This document shows, in pieces, positions 23,419 through 34,654 of a DNA stretch of 64,000 bases. The number at the start of each line of letters is the position of its first letter. The stretch's first letter is position 1. The translations under genes and the position numbers were made by a program. This stretch comes from Erpobdella octoculata (Eukaryota > Annelida > Clitellata > Hirudinida > Erpobdellidae): NCBI GenBank assembly GCA_963978895.1, contig CAXBUH010000050.1, forward strand, positions 187,062 to 251,061, read 5' to 3'. The notes under the pieces were generated by a model. It saw only the letters and a list, made by a program, of their open reading frames with translations. It was not told the DNA's origin and searched no databases.

Positions 23419-23521
23419 ATGTATTCCAAATGTAACAGAAATCTGACCGAACAATTTGTTAAACAACAGTTGATGTGCGATGGACAGGCTTCGACGACGT
23501 ATGCCCAAGATGGTCAACTGC
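23419..23521 (+). CDS. Possible first exon, hypothetical protein
   Basis: An ATG after an A-rich leader opens MYSKCNRNLTEQFVKQQL and continues MCDGQASTTYAQDGQ, a hydrophilic, unbiased sequence unlike the surrounding AT-rich noise. A good donor (CTGC followed by GTGAGC) sits at 23521/23522; without splicing the frame runs to a stop at 23617. Candidate acceptors follow at about 23622 and 23769. It may belong to the same + strand gene as the segments at 24469 and 24638. This is inference only; no family is recognised. Confidence 0.27.
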
Positions 23522-24468
23522 GTGAGCACTTTATCACTCGTTTTCATTTACAGTTATTTAGAGCTACATTGATCGACAAATTGTGCTTGTTTTACTTATT
23601 TTTAAAGTTTTATTATTAACTTTAGCAACGTCATCCTCTGTTCAAGTTAGTGAAAACTTCTCCTGTCCAATTCTAGATGTTATTGCTCTGTCTTTGCCAG
23701 CAACTGTTTTTTACTCGAATTGCTTATTATTTTTTGCCATCATCAAGACTACTGTTTTTATTTTTTAGATTATTAAGAAGAACGACTATTACAACAAATG
23801 AATACAAAACCTCTTCAATTTCTAACATTTATGGAACATACTCATTATAAAAATATGCAGGGTAAAATACATTTACCATCAGCATTAGTGCATAACGTCC
23901 TTTTTTAAGAACATTCAGTTAAAAGTAATTACAACGAAGATTATAAAAATATTAAAATTTAAATAAAATACAGATCATATCAAAGTATAAATGTATTTGC
24001 AAAATAACTAAACCATTTGTTATAAATTAAAATTTATTATGTAATTAAATTTATTTGATGCACCCTTTTAAATTCAGAACAAATTAGTTTGAATGTTTTC
24101 AATTCACAATACGAGCAAATTTATTAAGGTTGAGTTGTTCAATAATTTAAGCAGTATATATAGAAATGATATGTAAATAAAAATTATGAATATTACTAAA
24201 GAAACTGTTTAATAATTACATTATTTTTAAGTTTCCTTAAAAAGGACATCATACGCTAATGTGTTATGAAAGATGTTTTAAATAGTTGTATTCTCTCTGC
24301 AAATGGAACTTGGTTTGAACACAATGGAGACTCGTTATAGTCTGAAATACTTAGAAGATGTTTACAATTTTAAAATAAAACATTTGAAAATTCAGATCAG
24401 ATAATATTTTTTTAATAACAAAAAAGCGTGGTTTAAATCACGGGAAATTAACAAGTACGCATTCATAG

Positions 24469-24531
24469 CGAGCGTGCTTAGAAAACTTTGTCGTGGTTGA
24501 TAATAAGCAAGCGGTTGTAGATGAATCCTTG
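24469..24531 (+). CDS. Candidate internal exon, hypothetical protein
   Basis: The 21 codons read CLENFVVVDNKQAVVDESL and end at a GTCAGC donor (24532). The upstream acceptor (CATTCATAG) is weak. Joined in phase 0 to the strong acceptor at 24637 it reads on into the next segment without a stop. Codon content is mixed and non-repetitive, against an AT-rich background. I do not recognise the protein. Confidence 0.37.
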
Positions 24532-24637
24532 GTCAGCGATATTCTACTACCTACTTTTACACCCGATTTATATCCATTCAGTCCTACACACTTTTTTAAC
24601 TGTTTCTGTTTTAATTTTTTACCATTTTTTCTTTTAG

Positions 24638-24766
24638 ATATCCTCAGAGAATCTAATCACAAATGCCTTTTTTCATAAAATATTGGTCGCCGCGTGTATT
24701 GCCAAAACGCAAAGCGGTCGTCCAGCTGTGGTCGAGGGACCAACGCGGTCATTTATTCTTGCTTAG
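24638..24766 (+). CDS. Candidate terminal exon, hypothetical protein
   Basis: The segment is preceded by a strong acceptor, a pyrimidine-rich run of about 35 bases ending CTTTTAG. Forty-two codons are open in phase 0, reading ISSENLITNAFFHKILVAAC, then KTQSGRPAVVEGPTRSFILA, then TAG at 24764-24766. G+C is well above the flanks and the amino acid mix is globular. With 24469-24531 it makes a 63-residue C-terminus. No family is recognised and other donors are possible, so the model is tentative. Confidence 0.45.
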   Translation: MSSENLITNAFFHKILVAACIAKTQSGRPAVVEGPTRSFILA

Positions 24767-25334
24767 ATGCAATTTAAAAAAGTGTTTTCTCTGTGCTTCT
24801 TTCTTTCTAAATCTTTCTATAAAAATGTTCATGTCATGCAAGAAATTCACGTTGAAAATGACTGTGAACTGTTGAAAATGATTTCGTTATTGTAAATTTA
24901 TTATCATTTTGTTTTTTTAAAGAAGACAAGAAAAAAGACTAAATTATTCTTTTGTATGCTTTTATTGCAATCTATTAACATGATCTACCATTTTATTTCA
25001 TATTGAGAGAATGATTATTAACACATTAGTATTATTATTTTTTTAAATCGATAATTAATTTTATTTTTGATTCAAATAATAGAATATTACATCACCAGTT
25101 CTAACTATTTATTATCTTAAGACAATTTTTAACTAATCTAAAAAAAGACATTTTATTTAATGAGATCTATTTCATTGCAAAATAAATATAACTAAATTTC
25201 ATTAATATTTCTTTATTTGCAATTTGAAACTGTTGAAACACATGAATTTTACGAATCAAATATTTTCATTTGCAATGTTCAATGACTTTGACTTAAATGG
25301 ATTGTTAAGCAGTTTAATGCCTTCACCATATACG
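24767..25334. other. No gene seen; AT-rich
   Basis: This is probably 3' UTR and intergenic sequence after the candidate terminal exon. No repeat ends, RNA gene or open frame of interest was found. Confidence 0.5.
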
Positions 25335-25681
25335 CATGCATGCATACATGCATGCATGCATACATACATGCATACATGCATACATACATACATACATACA
25401 TACATACATACATACATACATACATACATACATACATACATACATACATACATACATACATACATACATACATACATACATACATACATACATACATACA
25501 TACATACATACATACATACATACATACATACATACATACATACATACATACATACATACATACATACATACATACATACATACATACATACATACATACA
25601 TACATACATACATACATACATACATACATACATACATACATACATACATACATACATACATACATACATACATACATACAT
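25335..25681. repeat. (CATG)/(CATA)n microsatellite
   Basis: The tract starts with mixed CATG and CATA units (25335-25385) and becomes pure CATA. Unlike the tracts at 4325 and 16723, it has no recognisable LINE on its left. Confidence 0.96.
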
Positions 25682-26106
25682 TCATAAATGGAAAAAATAA
25701 ATGTATTAAATGTAAATAGCACAGATTATTTTATAAACTTTGAAAAACAAAATGGCAAGATGGTCGCGTCGACGATCATATAGAATTACCCGTTTTGGCT
25801 TACAACAACTCTCTTCTTTCATTAAGATTAGTGCTAACAACAACGACGACAACAACAACAATGAAATCAAGAATGCACGCTCCAACAATAAATATAGTGT
25901 GTATGTGTGTTTGTTTATAGGTAGTTTTTTTTTACATAATATGCGCCATATGAAACAGACAAAAAATAATAAGATTGAGAAAAGTTCTAAAAATAATAGA
26001 GATTATTCAAGGAGAATTATAAACACGCAATCGAGCAAATTAAATTAACTTTGATTTTACAATATGGACCACTTTGTTGGTAATCTTTTGTTTTTAATAG
26101 CGAATA

Positions 26107-28056
26107 TCAAGTTGAAATTGCTTCCTGATGACCGTTCGAGCTGGTCCAGTACAGAGGAGACGACGAGTTGTACTCATCACGCGTGCCGTCCGAAACTCTG
26201 CGGATCCTATGAATCAAACCGGACTTCCATTTCTTCGACATAGAATCGACCAGATGAAAAGAACTTTTTGCTGTTTTTTCTTCAAAAGAGCCGGACAAAG
26301 GTTTGAGAGAGTTTTTACCCGATTCTGGTATGGTCGAGTTCTTGGCCTCGGATTGAGATAGAAAACCGATTGTGTACTTTTGAGTTTTAGGACCGCTTTC
26401 AACTTTTTTTTCTAGTGGAATGGTCAAAGGCAGAGATTTGGCGCTATCATCCGTTTTGCCATTTGTAATAGCATGGTCATGGCTATTTGATGGTGACTGG
26501 TTTTTTTCCTTTAGTGAAGACCCGTCATTAACAATTTGAATTGACTTAGTGTTGTTTAGTTTTGGAGCTTGCAAGGATTCACCAGTTGAATACAGCTGAC
26601 CGACCAAAGAATCGACCAGTCCATTAACTAGTGATTTATCGACTCTTATCCAAGACTCTTTACCAGCCGTGTTGCTGGAAGCTTCAACGGCAGAATTGAC
26701 ATCTTTTGTTATTGAACCTGTTGTAGATGAAGGAATGCAAGAGCTAGAAAAACTATTTTTACGCTTGCGATGGCGGCATTTTTTCATTTGAAAAGCAGGT
26801 TTTCTTGTTACGTTCCTGCTACAATCTTCATACGGATGTTTGCCAAACGTCACCGATTGATGCGAGTCGTTGAACAGATGCTCCGCGTAAAAACTTTGAG
26901 AGTTTGTTACAGAAAAAATATCGTTTCTTTTAAAAAGTTCTTGATAATCAAAAGTGCTACTAGCATCGTGCCATGAGTGGTACTGGCGGTGACTGAGGTG
27001 GTGTTGGCGTGGCCTGTGACTTAGGTCGAAAACGCCATTACTTTTTAAATCAACAGACGTAGCCCTTAACCCATCTCTCTGATTCCTTCTGTACGTATCG
27101 AAATAAGCTTTCGAAAGACTGTCGACGATGCTGGCAAATATTTTCTTGTCAATTCCGAACCAACCGCATCGCATTGATAAATCATTTGTGACAACTGATG
27201 AGGTGTCATGGCTTGTTGGAAGTTGTTCAGACCCTTTGTTGTTGGATGGAAAATTTTCTTCGGCGAATCCTTTTCTACAAATTCCACTGCTTAAAATTTT
27301 TTCAATGGAAATAAATCCCTTGTTATTACTAGTCGCCAAAACGTTTTCTGAATTCGTATGTTTACAATCTTCCGCAGTTTCCAACTGAGTCGTTTTTATC
27401 TCGTTGGAGAGCGGCAAAGCGTCGGCAGAGTGATCGTCAGTAAAAACGCTGGTGGCAGAGTGTGAACGTTTCAAAGACTCTATAGGACGCCATTTATCTT
27501 TTTCGGGCGTTTTGACTCTTTTAGTGTTACTCGTTAATCGTTCATGGTTTGGTCTGTCTTGAGATTTGTTGTCGGTATTTTTCGAAGCCGATGGGATATG
27601 AAAAGTAGATTGGAGTCGATGATCAAAACTGTAATTATCTGGGTAATTAGCATTGATTAGAGATATGTCACTAGTTGGTAATAGCGTTACGTTTTCTAAG
27701 CTTCCAAAATAGATGTTTTCTTTGACTTTCACATCTATGACATCAATATTACTTTCTGATTTTAGCTCAGAATTGCATAAGCTGGTATTACACAACGGTT
27801 GATCATTTTGACAAAGTCCCAGAATGTCTATTTCTTCACTTTCGAGACCTTCTATTTTTTTTAAGACAGAATTTTGCTTCTCATTTTTTGCCGTCAATGA
27901 CGTAATATTTGAAGATCTGCTGCAGTTGTGGCTCGACGGGTTCAAGTTCATTTCATTCAGGGCGTCCTCAAAAATTGCTTGGAATTTATCTTTGTCCAGT
28001 GCAAACCATGATACGGCGTGGTGGCTGTTTTTTGAGCTGATTTGGTTCAATGCCAT
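26107..28056 (-). CDS. Hypothetical protein, 649 aa, with a thrice-repeated WF-x-x-DK motif
   Basis: This single open frame of 649 codons in AT-rich DNA is by far the longest non-transposon, non-microsatellite frame here. The ATG at 28056 has an in-frame TAA four codons upstream. A good acceptor (TTCTTTTTTACAG, at 28147-28160) lies about 90 bp upstream, suggesting a 5' UTR intron. Function is unknown. A short motif occurs three times: SWFALDKDKFQAIFEDAL (residues 16-33), GWFGIDKKIFASIVDSL (298-314) and SWIRVDKSLVNGLVDSL (468-484). A weaker form, GFISIEKILSSGIC, is at 247-260. Each looks like a short amphipathic helix after an aromatic-x-x-acidic-Lys turn. The rest is hydrophilic, Ser/Asn-rich and probably disordered, with basic patches (KKCRHRKRK near 425-433) that could be a nuclear signal. 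There is no signal peptide or membrane segment. It ends in TGA at 26107-26109; no clear polyadenylation signal is seen close by. Confidence 0.72.
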   Translation of the reverse strand: MALNQISSKNSHHAVSWFALDKDKFQAIFEDALNEMNLNPSSHNCSRSSNITSLTAKNEKQNSVLKKIEGLESEEIDILGLCQNDQPLCNTSLCNSELKSESNIDVIDVKVKENIYFGSLENVTLLPTSDISLINANYPDNYSFDHRLQSTFHIPSASKNTDNKSQDRPNHERLTSNTKRVKTPEKDKWRPIESLKRSHSATSVFTDDHSADALPLSNEIKTTQLETAEDCKHTNSENVLATSNNKGFISIEKILSSGICRKGFAEENFPSNNKGSEQLPTSHDTSSVVTNDLSMRCGWFGIDKKIFASIVDSLSKAYFDTYRRNQRDGLRATSVDLKSNGVFDLSHRPRQHHLSHRQYHSWHDASSTFDYQELFKRNDIFSVTNSQSFYAEHLFNDSHQSVTFGKHPYEDCSRNVTRKPAFQMKKCRHRKRKNSFSSSCIPSSTTGSITKDVNSAVEASSNTAGKESWIRVDKSLVNGLVDSLVGQLYSTGESLQAPKLNNTKSIQIVNDGSSLKEKNQSPSNSHDHAITNGKTDDSAKSLPLTIPLEKKVESGPKTQKYTIGFLSQSEAKNSTIPESGKNSLKPLSGSFEEKTAKSSFHLVDSMSKKWKSGLIHRIRRVSDGTRDEYNSSSPLYWTSSNGHQEAIST

Positions 28057-28146
28057 CGGTTGTTAAATATTTCTTGTATTTATATATACGTATTTATTAG
28101 CTTCTCTTTTCGAATAATAAAGGTTGTTTTACTGTTGTTAGTTTAT

Positions 28147-28160
28147 CTGTAAAAAAGAAC
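28147..28160 (-). other. Putative 3' splice site upstream of the 649-aa frame
   Basis: Read on the - strand this is TTCTTTTTTACAG with exon sequence starting at 28146. It would place an intron in the 5' UTR of the 26107-28056 gene. It is a consensus match only. Confidence 0.4.
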
Positions 28161-29194
28161 AATTTGTTTTAATAAATTGATAATTATGTCATGGCAAAAA
28201 TTATTTTATACTTTATACTTTATAAAAGTCTTTACGTAGATAAGTAATCAATAATAAAATTAGTTCTATATTATTTATATGTTTGCGATACGCCTAACAA
28301 TATTGAAACGAGCAACGATATCAAAATACAAACAAATTTGTTAATTTGATTATAAATATTTATTAATTAACGAAAGGACAAGCCAAATTGCAGCACCACG
28401 CCATTGACATTAGTTTTTATCATTTTTTTTATTGAAGCACTGAAAGGGCTAATAAAATAATAGCAGTCGTCACGCCGGCCACTGTCACATCTTTCGGAGC
28501 AGGTAGAAACATGGTTGTCTTCATCGGATGTCAGTTACAACTCTAGCACTGTTTATCTCAAAAATATCGTCAATTTAAATTTTTATTTGTCATTGTAATT
28601 ACTCGATGCTGGAAGAACGAATAATCTAACTTTCTTTAGCAGATTAGGCAAGCAGACATTTATTTCTCACAATCATCTATGATAATACATTTTTTGTGGA
28701 TGTCAATTCATCGTCATCATTAATATTGTGATAAAAAAGAAATAAAAATAACCAGCATATAAGTTCAGAAAAATCAAAAAGTTGCCAACTGGTGCACCGA
28801 TGATTAATTATAACATAGGACGTAGACATGGATTATTAGTGATACCTCTCTTTAGTGCTCATTGCTCATAATGTACTATTTTTTAACTACATTTATTAGG
28901 GAAGGTCAATCTGAATTTTTCATTAGTTTCTAATTATTTTTTATAACTAATATTCATTTATTTATTTATTATAAATCATTTGTTTTTTAATTGGTGTTCT
29001 CGATGATAAATGTGTTTTTCGACTGAGACATTTGTTTAATTAGCGGGAAAGTAATTGGAATTTCAATTCATCACAATTTCCTTTCATCTCGATCATTAAA
29101 CAAATTAAATAAAAAATAAATTTTTTTATTAAAACACCGAGACTCTTACGTTGATTTGCTGAACTATCATCATAATCACCATTTTTAAATTATA
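28161..29194. other. Mostly AT-rich, no clear gene
   Basis: One possible 39-bp micro-exon on + (28464-28502, reading QSSRRPLSHLSEQ, donor GTAGAA) could precede the exon at 29541 in phase 0, but its acceptor has little pyrimidine. Nothing else stands out. Confidence 0.35.
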
Positions 29195-29420
29195 GCAGCA
29201 ATCATCATCATCATCATCACCATCGTCGTCATTGTTGTCACCTTCATCGGCACCTTCGCTATCACTACCACCATCATCACTATCAGCACAACCACCAACA
29301 TCATCCTCGGAAGCAAAAACATCATTATCATCGTCGTTATCATGATCGCGATCATCATCATCATCATCATCGTCATCAACAACAACATCATCATCGTCTT
29401 CATTAAAAACATCATTATCA
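29195..29420. repeat. (CAT)n-rich trinucleotide region
   Basis: This impure ATC/CAT run has CGT variants. Asp- or Met-repeat frames on the - strand are artefacts of the repeat. Confidence 0.9.
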
Positions 29421-29540
29421 TCAAAATGCACTTTGTAATTAATTGATGGTAATGTGTGACAATTATCAGCTGTTCGTCAGAGGGACACCTAACTACTCTC
29501 TCTCTTTCTCTCTCTTTCCATCTCACAATCTCACCAACAG

Positions 29541-29631
29541 GAGTTCGCGGAGCAATTTTTCGTGATTGATGGCATAGCACCGGGATTGAAAAAGAATTAT
29601 TTCGCTACTCTGAAATTACATCAAATTAGCG
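29541..29631 (+). CDS. Internal exon of an unidentified + strand gene
   Basis: The acceptor is a long CT-rich run ending CTCACCAACAG, and the donor is AGCG followed by GTAATG. The 91-bp exon reads EFAEQFFVIDGIAPGLKKNY and then FATLKLHQIS with one base left over. The peptide is balanced and globular and has no stop, while the neighbouring sequence is repeat or AT-rich. The next strong acceptor on this strand, at 32402, starts with the two bases needed to complete the codon. I do not recognise the protein. This is the cleanest exon candidate of the window. Confidence 0.55.
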
Positions 29632-29782
29632 GTAATGTTATTATTTATTCTTTTACTTATTTATTTTTAAAGTTTTGTGATCATATACAAATATATTATA
29701 CTATAGTAGGTGGTTACGTGTTGGAAAGTCACCCGCGTGCGTTCCTGAAGTGTCAGTCAGTCGGTCTTTTTTCAGCTATGCA

Positions 29783-30007
29783 CAGGGGCATCATTTCAAC
29801 CAAACCTTTGGAGGGGTGGCAAAACGTTAAAAAAAAACTATGGGGCGGGCAAAATTTTTCAAATACCCAAACATTCTAAAATTTACCTGCCAAATGCTTG
29901 ATAGTAGGTACTGTTTCCAAAAAATTATTCGCTATTTAATTTTAAAAAAATTCTCGGAAAATTCTTGGGGGCATCTGCCCCATGCAGTTCCGTAAATGAC
30001 CTCCCTG
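29783..30007. mobile_element. hAT-type MITE (225 bp)
   Basis: The left end is CAGGGGCATCATTT and the right end, inverted, is CAGGGAGGTCATTT. The 8-bp duplications GCTATGCA lie at 29775-29782 and 30008-30015. It is non-coding. It lies about 150 bp after the exon at 29541, so probably in an intron. Confidence 0.85.
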
Positions 30008-30017
30008 GCTATGCAGC

Positions 30018-30222
30018 AGCCTTCACAGGTGCTAGGTTAGCTGAGTTGGTAGAGTGTTAGCCTTGAATGTGAGAGCTTCACGGTGCGACTCCCACTCACT
30101 GCCTAGTAGTAGCCCATGTCAACGGAAAACTTAGCGGGTAAAATCGTTCTCTCCGTGGGACATGTAAAAGAACACTGATTTTGAACAACCCTTGAAAAGG
30201 CGCTATATAAATTATCAAACAT
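30018..30222 (+). mobile_element. tRNA-derived SINE
   Basis: An A box (TTAGCTGAGTTGGTAGAG, 30037-30054) and a B box-like GGTGCGACTCCC (30082-30093) are spaced as in a tRNA gene. The tRNA-like head is followed by a non-tRNA body (GTGGGACATGTAAAAGAACA near 30155) and a tail ending GGCGCTATATAAAT (about 30200). The cloverleaf is degenerate, so it is not a working tRNA gene. It starts right after the MITE duplication. Confidence 0.75.
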
Positions 30223-32402
30223 TTAAACAGATGAGTTGACTCAATAAATACTAAAGAAAGATGTTCTTATAGAAAGGAAACATTTTATACCTGAAGAATT
30301 TCAAAACATTTTTATTTTAAGTGATCGATATAATCTTTTTGATGTGATTGCGCTTGCTTGTTTTTGTATTAGTCACATTTGTGTGTCCCTTCCCTTATCT
30401 GCTTAATTTTGAAGTTTAAGATTTTACCCTTTCATATCAAACGCGCTAAGAGAGACAATAATAATATAAGTATTATTACTGTTATTATAAAATTAACTTC
30501 TTAGCATGTGGTAAACTCAAACCGATAAAACCTTTCAGAGAAATTCCTAAAGAGATCGAGCACATCACTTTTCAGCGTCTAAAAGTTCGCTTGGTATCCG
30601 TCGAGGTAATTATGTAGTGCACGTATATATCGCTACCAATTTCCGGTCCGTCTTTTATATACGGCCTCCTACAGGCTGTTTTATGCCAACTACATTAACG
30701 GGACATTTGTATAATGTCAATTTTGTCGTTGCTTCGGTTATTGGATGGTTCAATCCTATGCGTTAAAACATAATCAAAAAAATTAATGATTTTTGAACGA
30801 TCATTTAACAAGGTTCACTAAAGCGATGATTTGTTGTTAGGAGAAATTAATCTAGTAAAGCACTTAAAATAAATTTGTGTATTGCTTAAAAATACATAAA
30901 ATATTCAGAAAAAGTATTTTTTTCCTCGCTAAAATGGTTTTTTTAAGTGTGAACATGAATATCGAAACTTCATTAATATTCAATACTTTTCTGGCCGTAT
31001 GCCTTGCAAAGTGTGATTTAGTCAGCTGCGATTCTTTGCTATTTTTCAGCTACTGTTTTCCAGAAAAAAACAGGTTCTAACCGTTTCAGAAACAGATGAT
31101 ACATACATACAAACTTACAAACTACAATACTACACAAATACAATACATAAACTACAAGACCAAAATACAAACACACAAAAACAAATTATACAATACACAA
31201 ATTTAAACTACAAAACGCAAATACAAACTACAATACACAAATACAAGCTGCAATACACAAATATCTACGTTTATTATCGAAATGATGATCATATTTCATT
31301 CTGAATTAATTTAACAACCGCATATTTCTCCCTCAGCTATAAATTGTTTCGCACATTACCGAAGCTGCTCGTCTGTTCAACTGGCAGGCAAGCTCGATTG
31401 ACTCACAAATGCTTCCAACTGGTTAGCAACTATTTATATTGACATTCAAATTGTGTTGCCCTGACGATTTTTTCAAAAAGAGGCTGTTTTATTCGTTGTT
31501 TTGGTCTGACACTGTTTTTCGTTTGTTATATATAGTTTGGAGAGAGGAAAATGGAATATTGGGTGCCCAATGAAAATACGGAGAGATGAGGGAAAGTACT
31601 TTAAAGGAAATAATTTTTTATTCGTGCAACAAATGATAAATCTTCATTATACACGGGTTTAAATAAATAGTAGAAATTAATCCAAAGAAATGTAGATGTT
31701 CGTTAAAATATCTATTAAGAACACACGGTGCCAAGTCTTTGCGTCAGCCTAATACATCTTTTAGAAAAAAAAAATCACCTTGTACCTACAACCGCCATGC
31801 TTAGTCTCAATTACCATCATCATCAGATAAATAAATACGAATCACCTTCTTTAATAATTAATAATGAATACATAAAAATGGCGTCTGGCCTCCTCAGTTA
31901 GATGAAGAGATGGAATAAAGTCCGCCATAGCGTCAGTTTTCTTCAAAAGATTTTGTGGAGACAATGAATGTGGTGAATAGGGAGTGAGAGTTGCAAGGAT
32001 GTAGACGTCTCTGTCTGTAAAGATTGGAGTCGAAAGTATTCGAGACGTTTGTAATTGATACTTTGTTCCATCTTTATGAAATTTCTTTTTTTCATATCAT
32101 CTTATACTTATCAGGAATTTCTATATTTTTTGCTCTTCAGTTATTTTTTCTATTAAAGCGTAGAATTTTAATTTCTTTTGTCTATTTTTCAATTTTTTAA
32201 TATTTCCATTATTTTAAGTTTCTTGTTCTTTCTTTTTTTCTATCTTACTTTTTCCGTTTCCTTAATTCACATCCCTTTTTCTTTATTAGGCTTTCTCTCC
32301 ATTCCTCTTATTTGGACCTCGTAAAGTTAAGTCACCTTTCTTATTTGAAAATTACAACCTTTTCATCTCTAGACGTCACTGTCCGTGTCTCTTTAATTTC
32401 AG
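30223..32402. other. No gene seen; AT-rich with a short ACAAACTACAATAC repeat
   Basis: Probable intron or intergenic DNA. At 31085-31262 a degenerate minisatellite of about 14-20 bp (ACAAACTACAATAC type) is visible. No other feature can be supported. Confidence 0.5.
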
Positions 32403-32557
32403 GGTCTCCGCCAACCCAGTTCAATTTGCAAGATAACGAAGATAAAAAATTATTTCCAATGGTTTTCGTTATGGAAGCAACTTATATTTTTTCACTATAT
32501 TTCAAAAATGCTCGCCATACATATACTCATACAAAAAAAATATTTTTTAATATTTAA
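32403..32557 (+). CDS. Candidate exon following 29541-29631
   Basis: The acceptor GTGTCTCTTTAATTTCAG (to 32402) is strong. The first two bases, GG, complete the split codon left by the 29541-29631 exon, and the frame reads SPPTQFNLQDNEDKKLFPMV and on to a TAA at 32555-32557. It could be a terminal exon, or it could be spliced out earlier, for instance at GTTTTC after 32461. The second half (FSLYFKNARHTYTHTKK) looks less protein-like, which favours an earlier donor. Confidence 0.4.
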
Positions 32558-33369
32558 TATTTTTTATTATTATATGAAATAATGTTTTAATTGTTTTTAA
32601 ATATATACAATGAACATTTAAAAACAGTTTGCTAAATAGTTTTCAAGAACTTCATAAGACTTTTTCTTTTTTATCATAATAACTCTAAATTAGTTTTATA
32701 TCAATTATATTAAGCAAACAATTAACAATAAAATTGCGTGATGAATTTAATTCGTTTGCGCTTTTTTTATAATTTCATAATTTCTCTTCGGCATGAAATG
32801 AAAATTAAGTTGCACAATTTGACGGCGACATTCATTAGCAATCAGTCGTCAGTCTTGAAATCTCTCGGTCATTGGGTGGTCGGTGGCGCCACTGTTCGAA
32901 GTTAGTTTTTATGTTGCGTGTAAATTCTTTTTTTACAATTGTTATTATAAATGGCTTCTTTATATTTATTACAATATTATAAACAAATCTTAAAGTAATA
33001 ACAAGTAAAGGAAAAAACGAGTTTTTCAACACAAACTTTTATTTTAAATACACTCAGTTTAAAAAACGAAAGATGTTCAAATTAAGTTTTTTTAATTGAA
33101 TCATGTATTGTCATCCAATATAAAACTATGCTGAAAGTTTCTGCTCCCTAGCTAGTCAAAAAACAGGTTAAATTTTACTTGCAAGATTTGCGTACAGAGA
33201 AAGACAAAAACAGAGATTGTAAATTGTAACCTAAATAAAAGTTTGTAATAAATAAACGCAACTGCTAGTAACCCGACGATTAAAAATCAAATTGAATATT
33301 ATAAAAAAACTAAAAACAGAAGCAGAGAAAGAAAACGAAGAGAGAGATGGAAGAAGGAGAGAGAGACAT

Positions 33370-33402
<33 letters not shown>

Positions 33403-34654
33403 TTGGGAACAAGTGGTCGTATATTGACGAGGTAATAGGATAATATATTGCCTCTGTAACGTCGGTGGGCTCTGCCGAAATATCTCGTTTCAAACTCCGC
33501 CATCCAATAACTTAGTTTGATGTTATTGATAACAAAAATCGCACTCTCCCTCCTCTATCAACTCGCACGTGTTGATGTGTGTACGTCAATTGGTTCGGGT
33601 GTGTGTATGTATGTGTGTGTGTGTGCATATCTGGTCTGAAGAAAGTAGAAAGGCACTAGATACTAGAGTATAGGGTTTCCTTCTCCCATTGTAAGTGAAA
33701 GAAACATTGTAGTTCTCCTTTAAGGTCGGTCAACATATTGGGTTTGATTCCAGATATCAGGTGCTGCTTAACTGCATGTTTTTGTTATATTAAGCATTTT
33801 ACATGCAACCGTAGATAGTCCGTGCTTGAACAATTATGGATATATATGATTGTGCGTATAAATGTGTGTATGAATCTGTATGTGTCTATGTGTGTGTATG
33901 TGTGTGTGTGTTGAGGATAGTCTTAATATATGCATGTTATGTGGAATATGTGAGTAAAAGTGAGTGATTCAAGTTTTTAATCCGAATTTAGGTTAAATAA
34001 TAGAAAATTAAAATGAAATGAAATAAAATTCAATTAAGAGTGTAAAGTTCTTATATGTCCAATTGTAAGCTTGTGTGCGTGTGAGTATGTGTCTTGTCGT
34101 AACAATTTGTTGCCATCTATCGAATTTTTTATCTCACAATTCGACACCGAGACCTTTTGAGACTTTTGACCTAATCTAACTTTAATTTTAATCAGACTTT
34201 CAGATTCTCTCAGTGCTCCAATGTACTTAAATGATAACAACATACATTTCCATAGCAATGTATATAAATATGAAAATAATTCCACATAAATGTGTGATGA
34301 TCAGCCCCGTGGACGTGTGGATGGACTTAACGGACTGATAGATGATTGAACAGAGGGGCGCACGCAGTTTTATTGATTAATAAAAATAAAATAGACTAAA
34401 TGTTTGGTCGGATGGATGGGTTGAGGGATGAATGAAACAGACGAATTAACCAACTGATAATTAATATGACTGAAGATTTGGTGAATCAAGGAATGATAAA
34501 CAAACAGATAAGAAAGGAATGAACAAACTGATAGATGGGAAAATAAACAGATGAACAGACAGACGGAGACGGACAGATGGATTGATATATGGATGGATAG
34601 ATGGATAGACAGAGGGACGGATAGATGGATTGATAGATGGATGGACAGACGGAC
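32558..34654. other. No gene seen; AT-rich with short GA and GT repeats
   Basis: It contains a (GA)n tract at 33331-33404 and short GT runs near 33600-33626 and 33880-33912. Near 34540-34650 degenerate GGAT/GACA units grade into the large array that follows. Confidence 0.55.

Noticed and set aside
25740..26048. 102-codon + strand frame downstream of the 649-aa gene
   Set aside because: Asn-rich low-complexity sequence from CAACAACGA repeats, without splice signals or motif; the opposite strand is equally open.
30037..30110. Functional tRNA gene
   Set aside because: A and B boxes are present but the B box and stems are degenerate, and a SINE body and tail follow.
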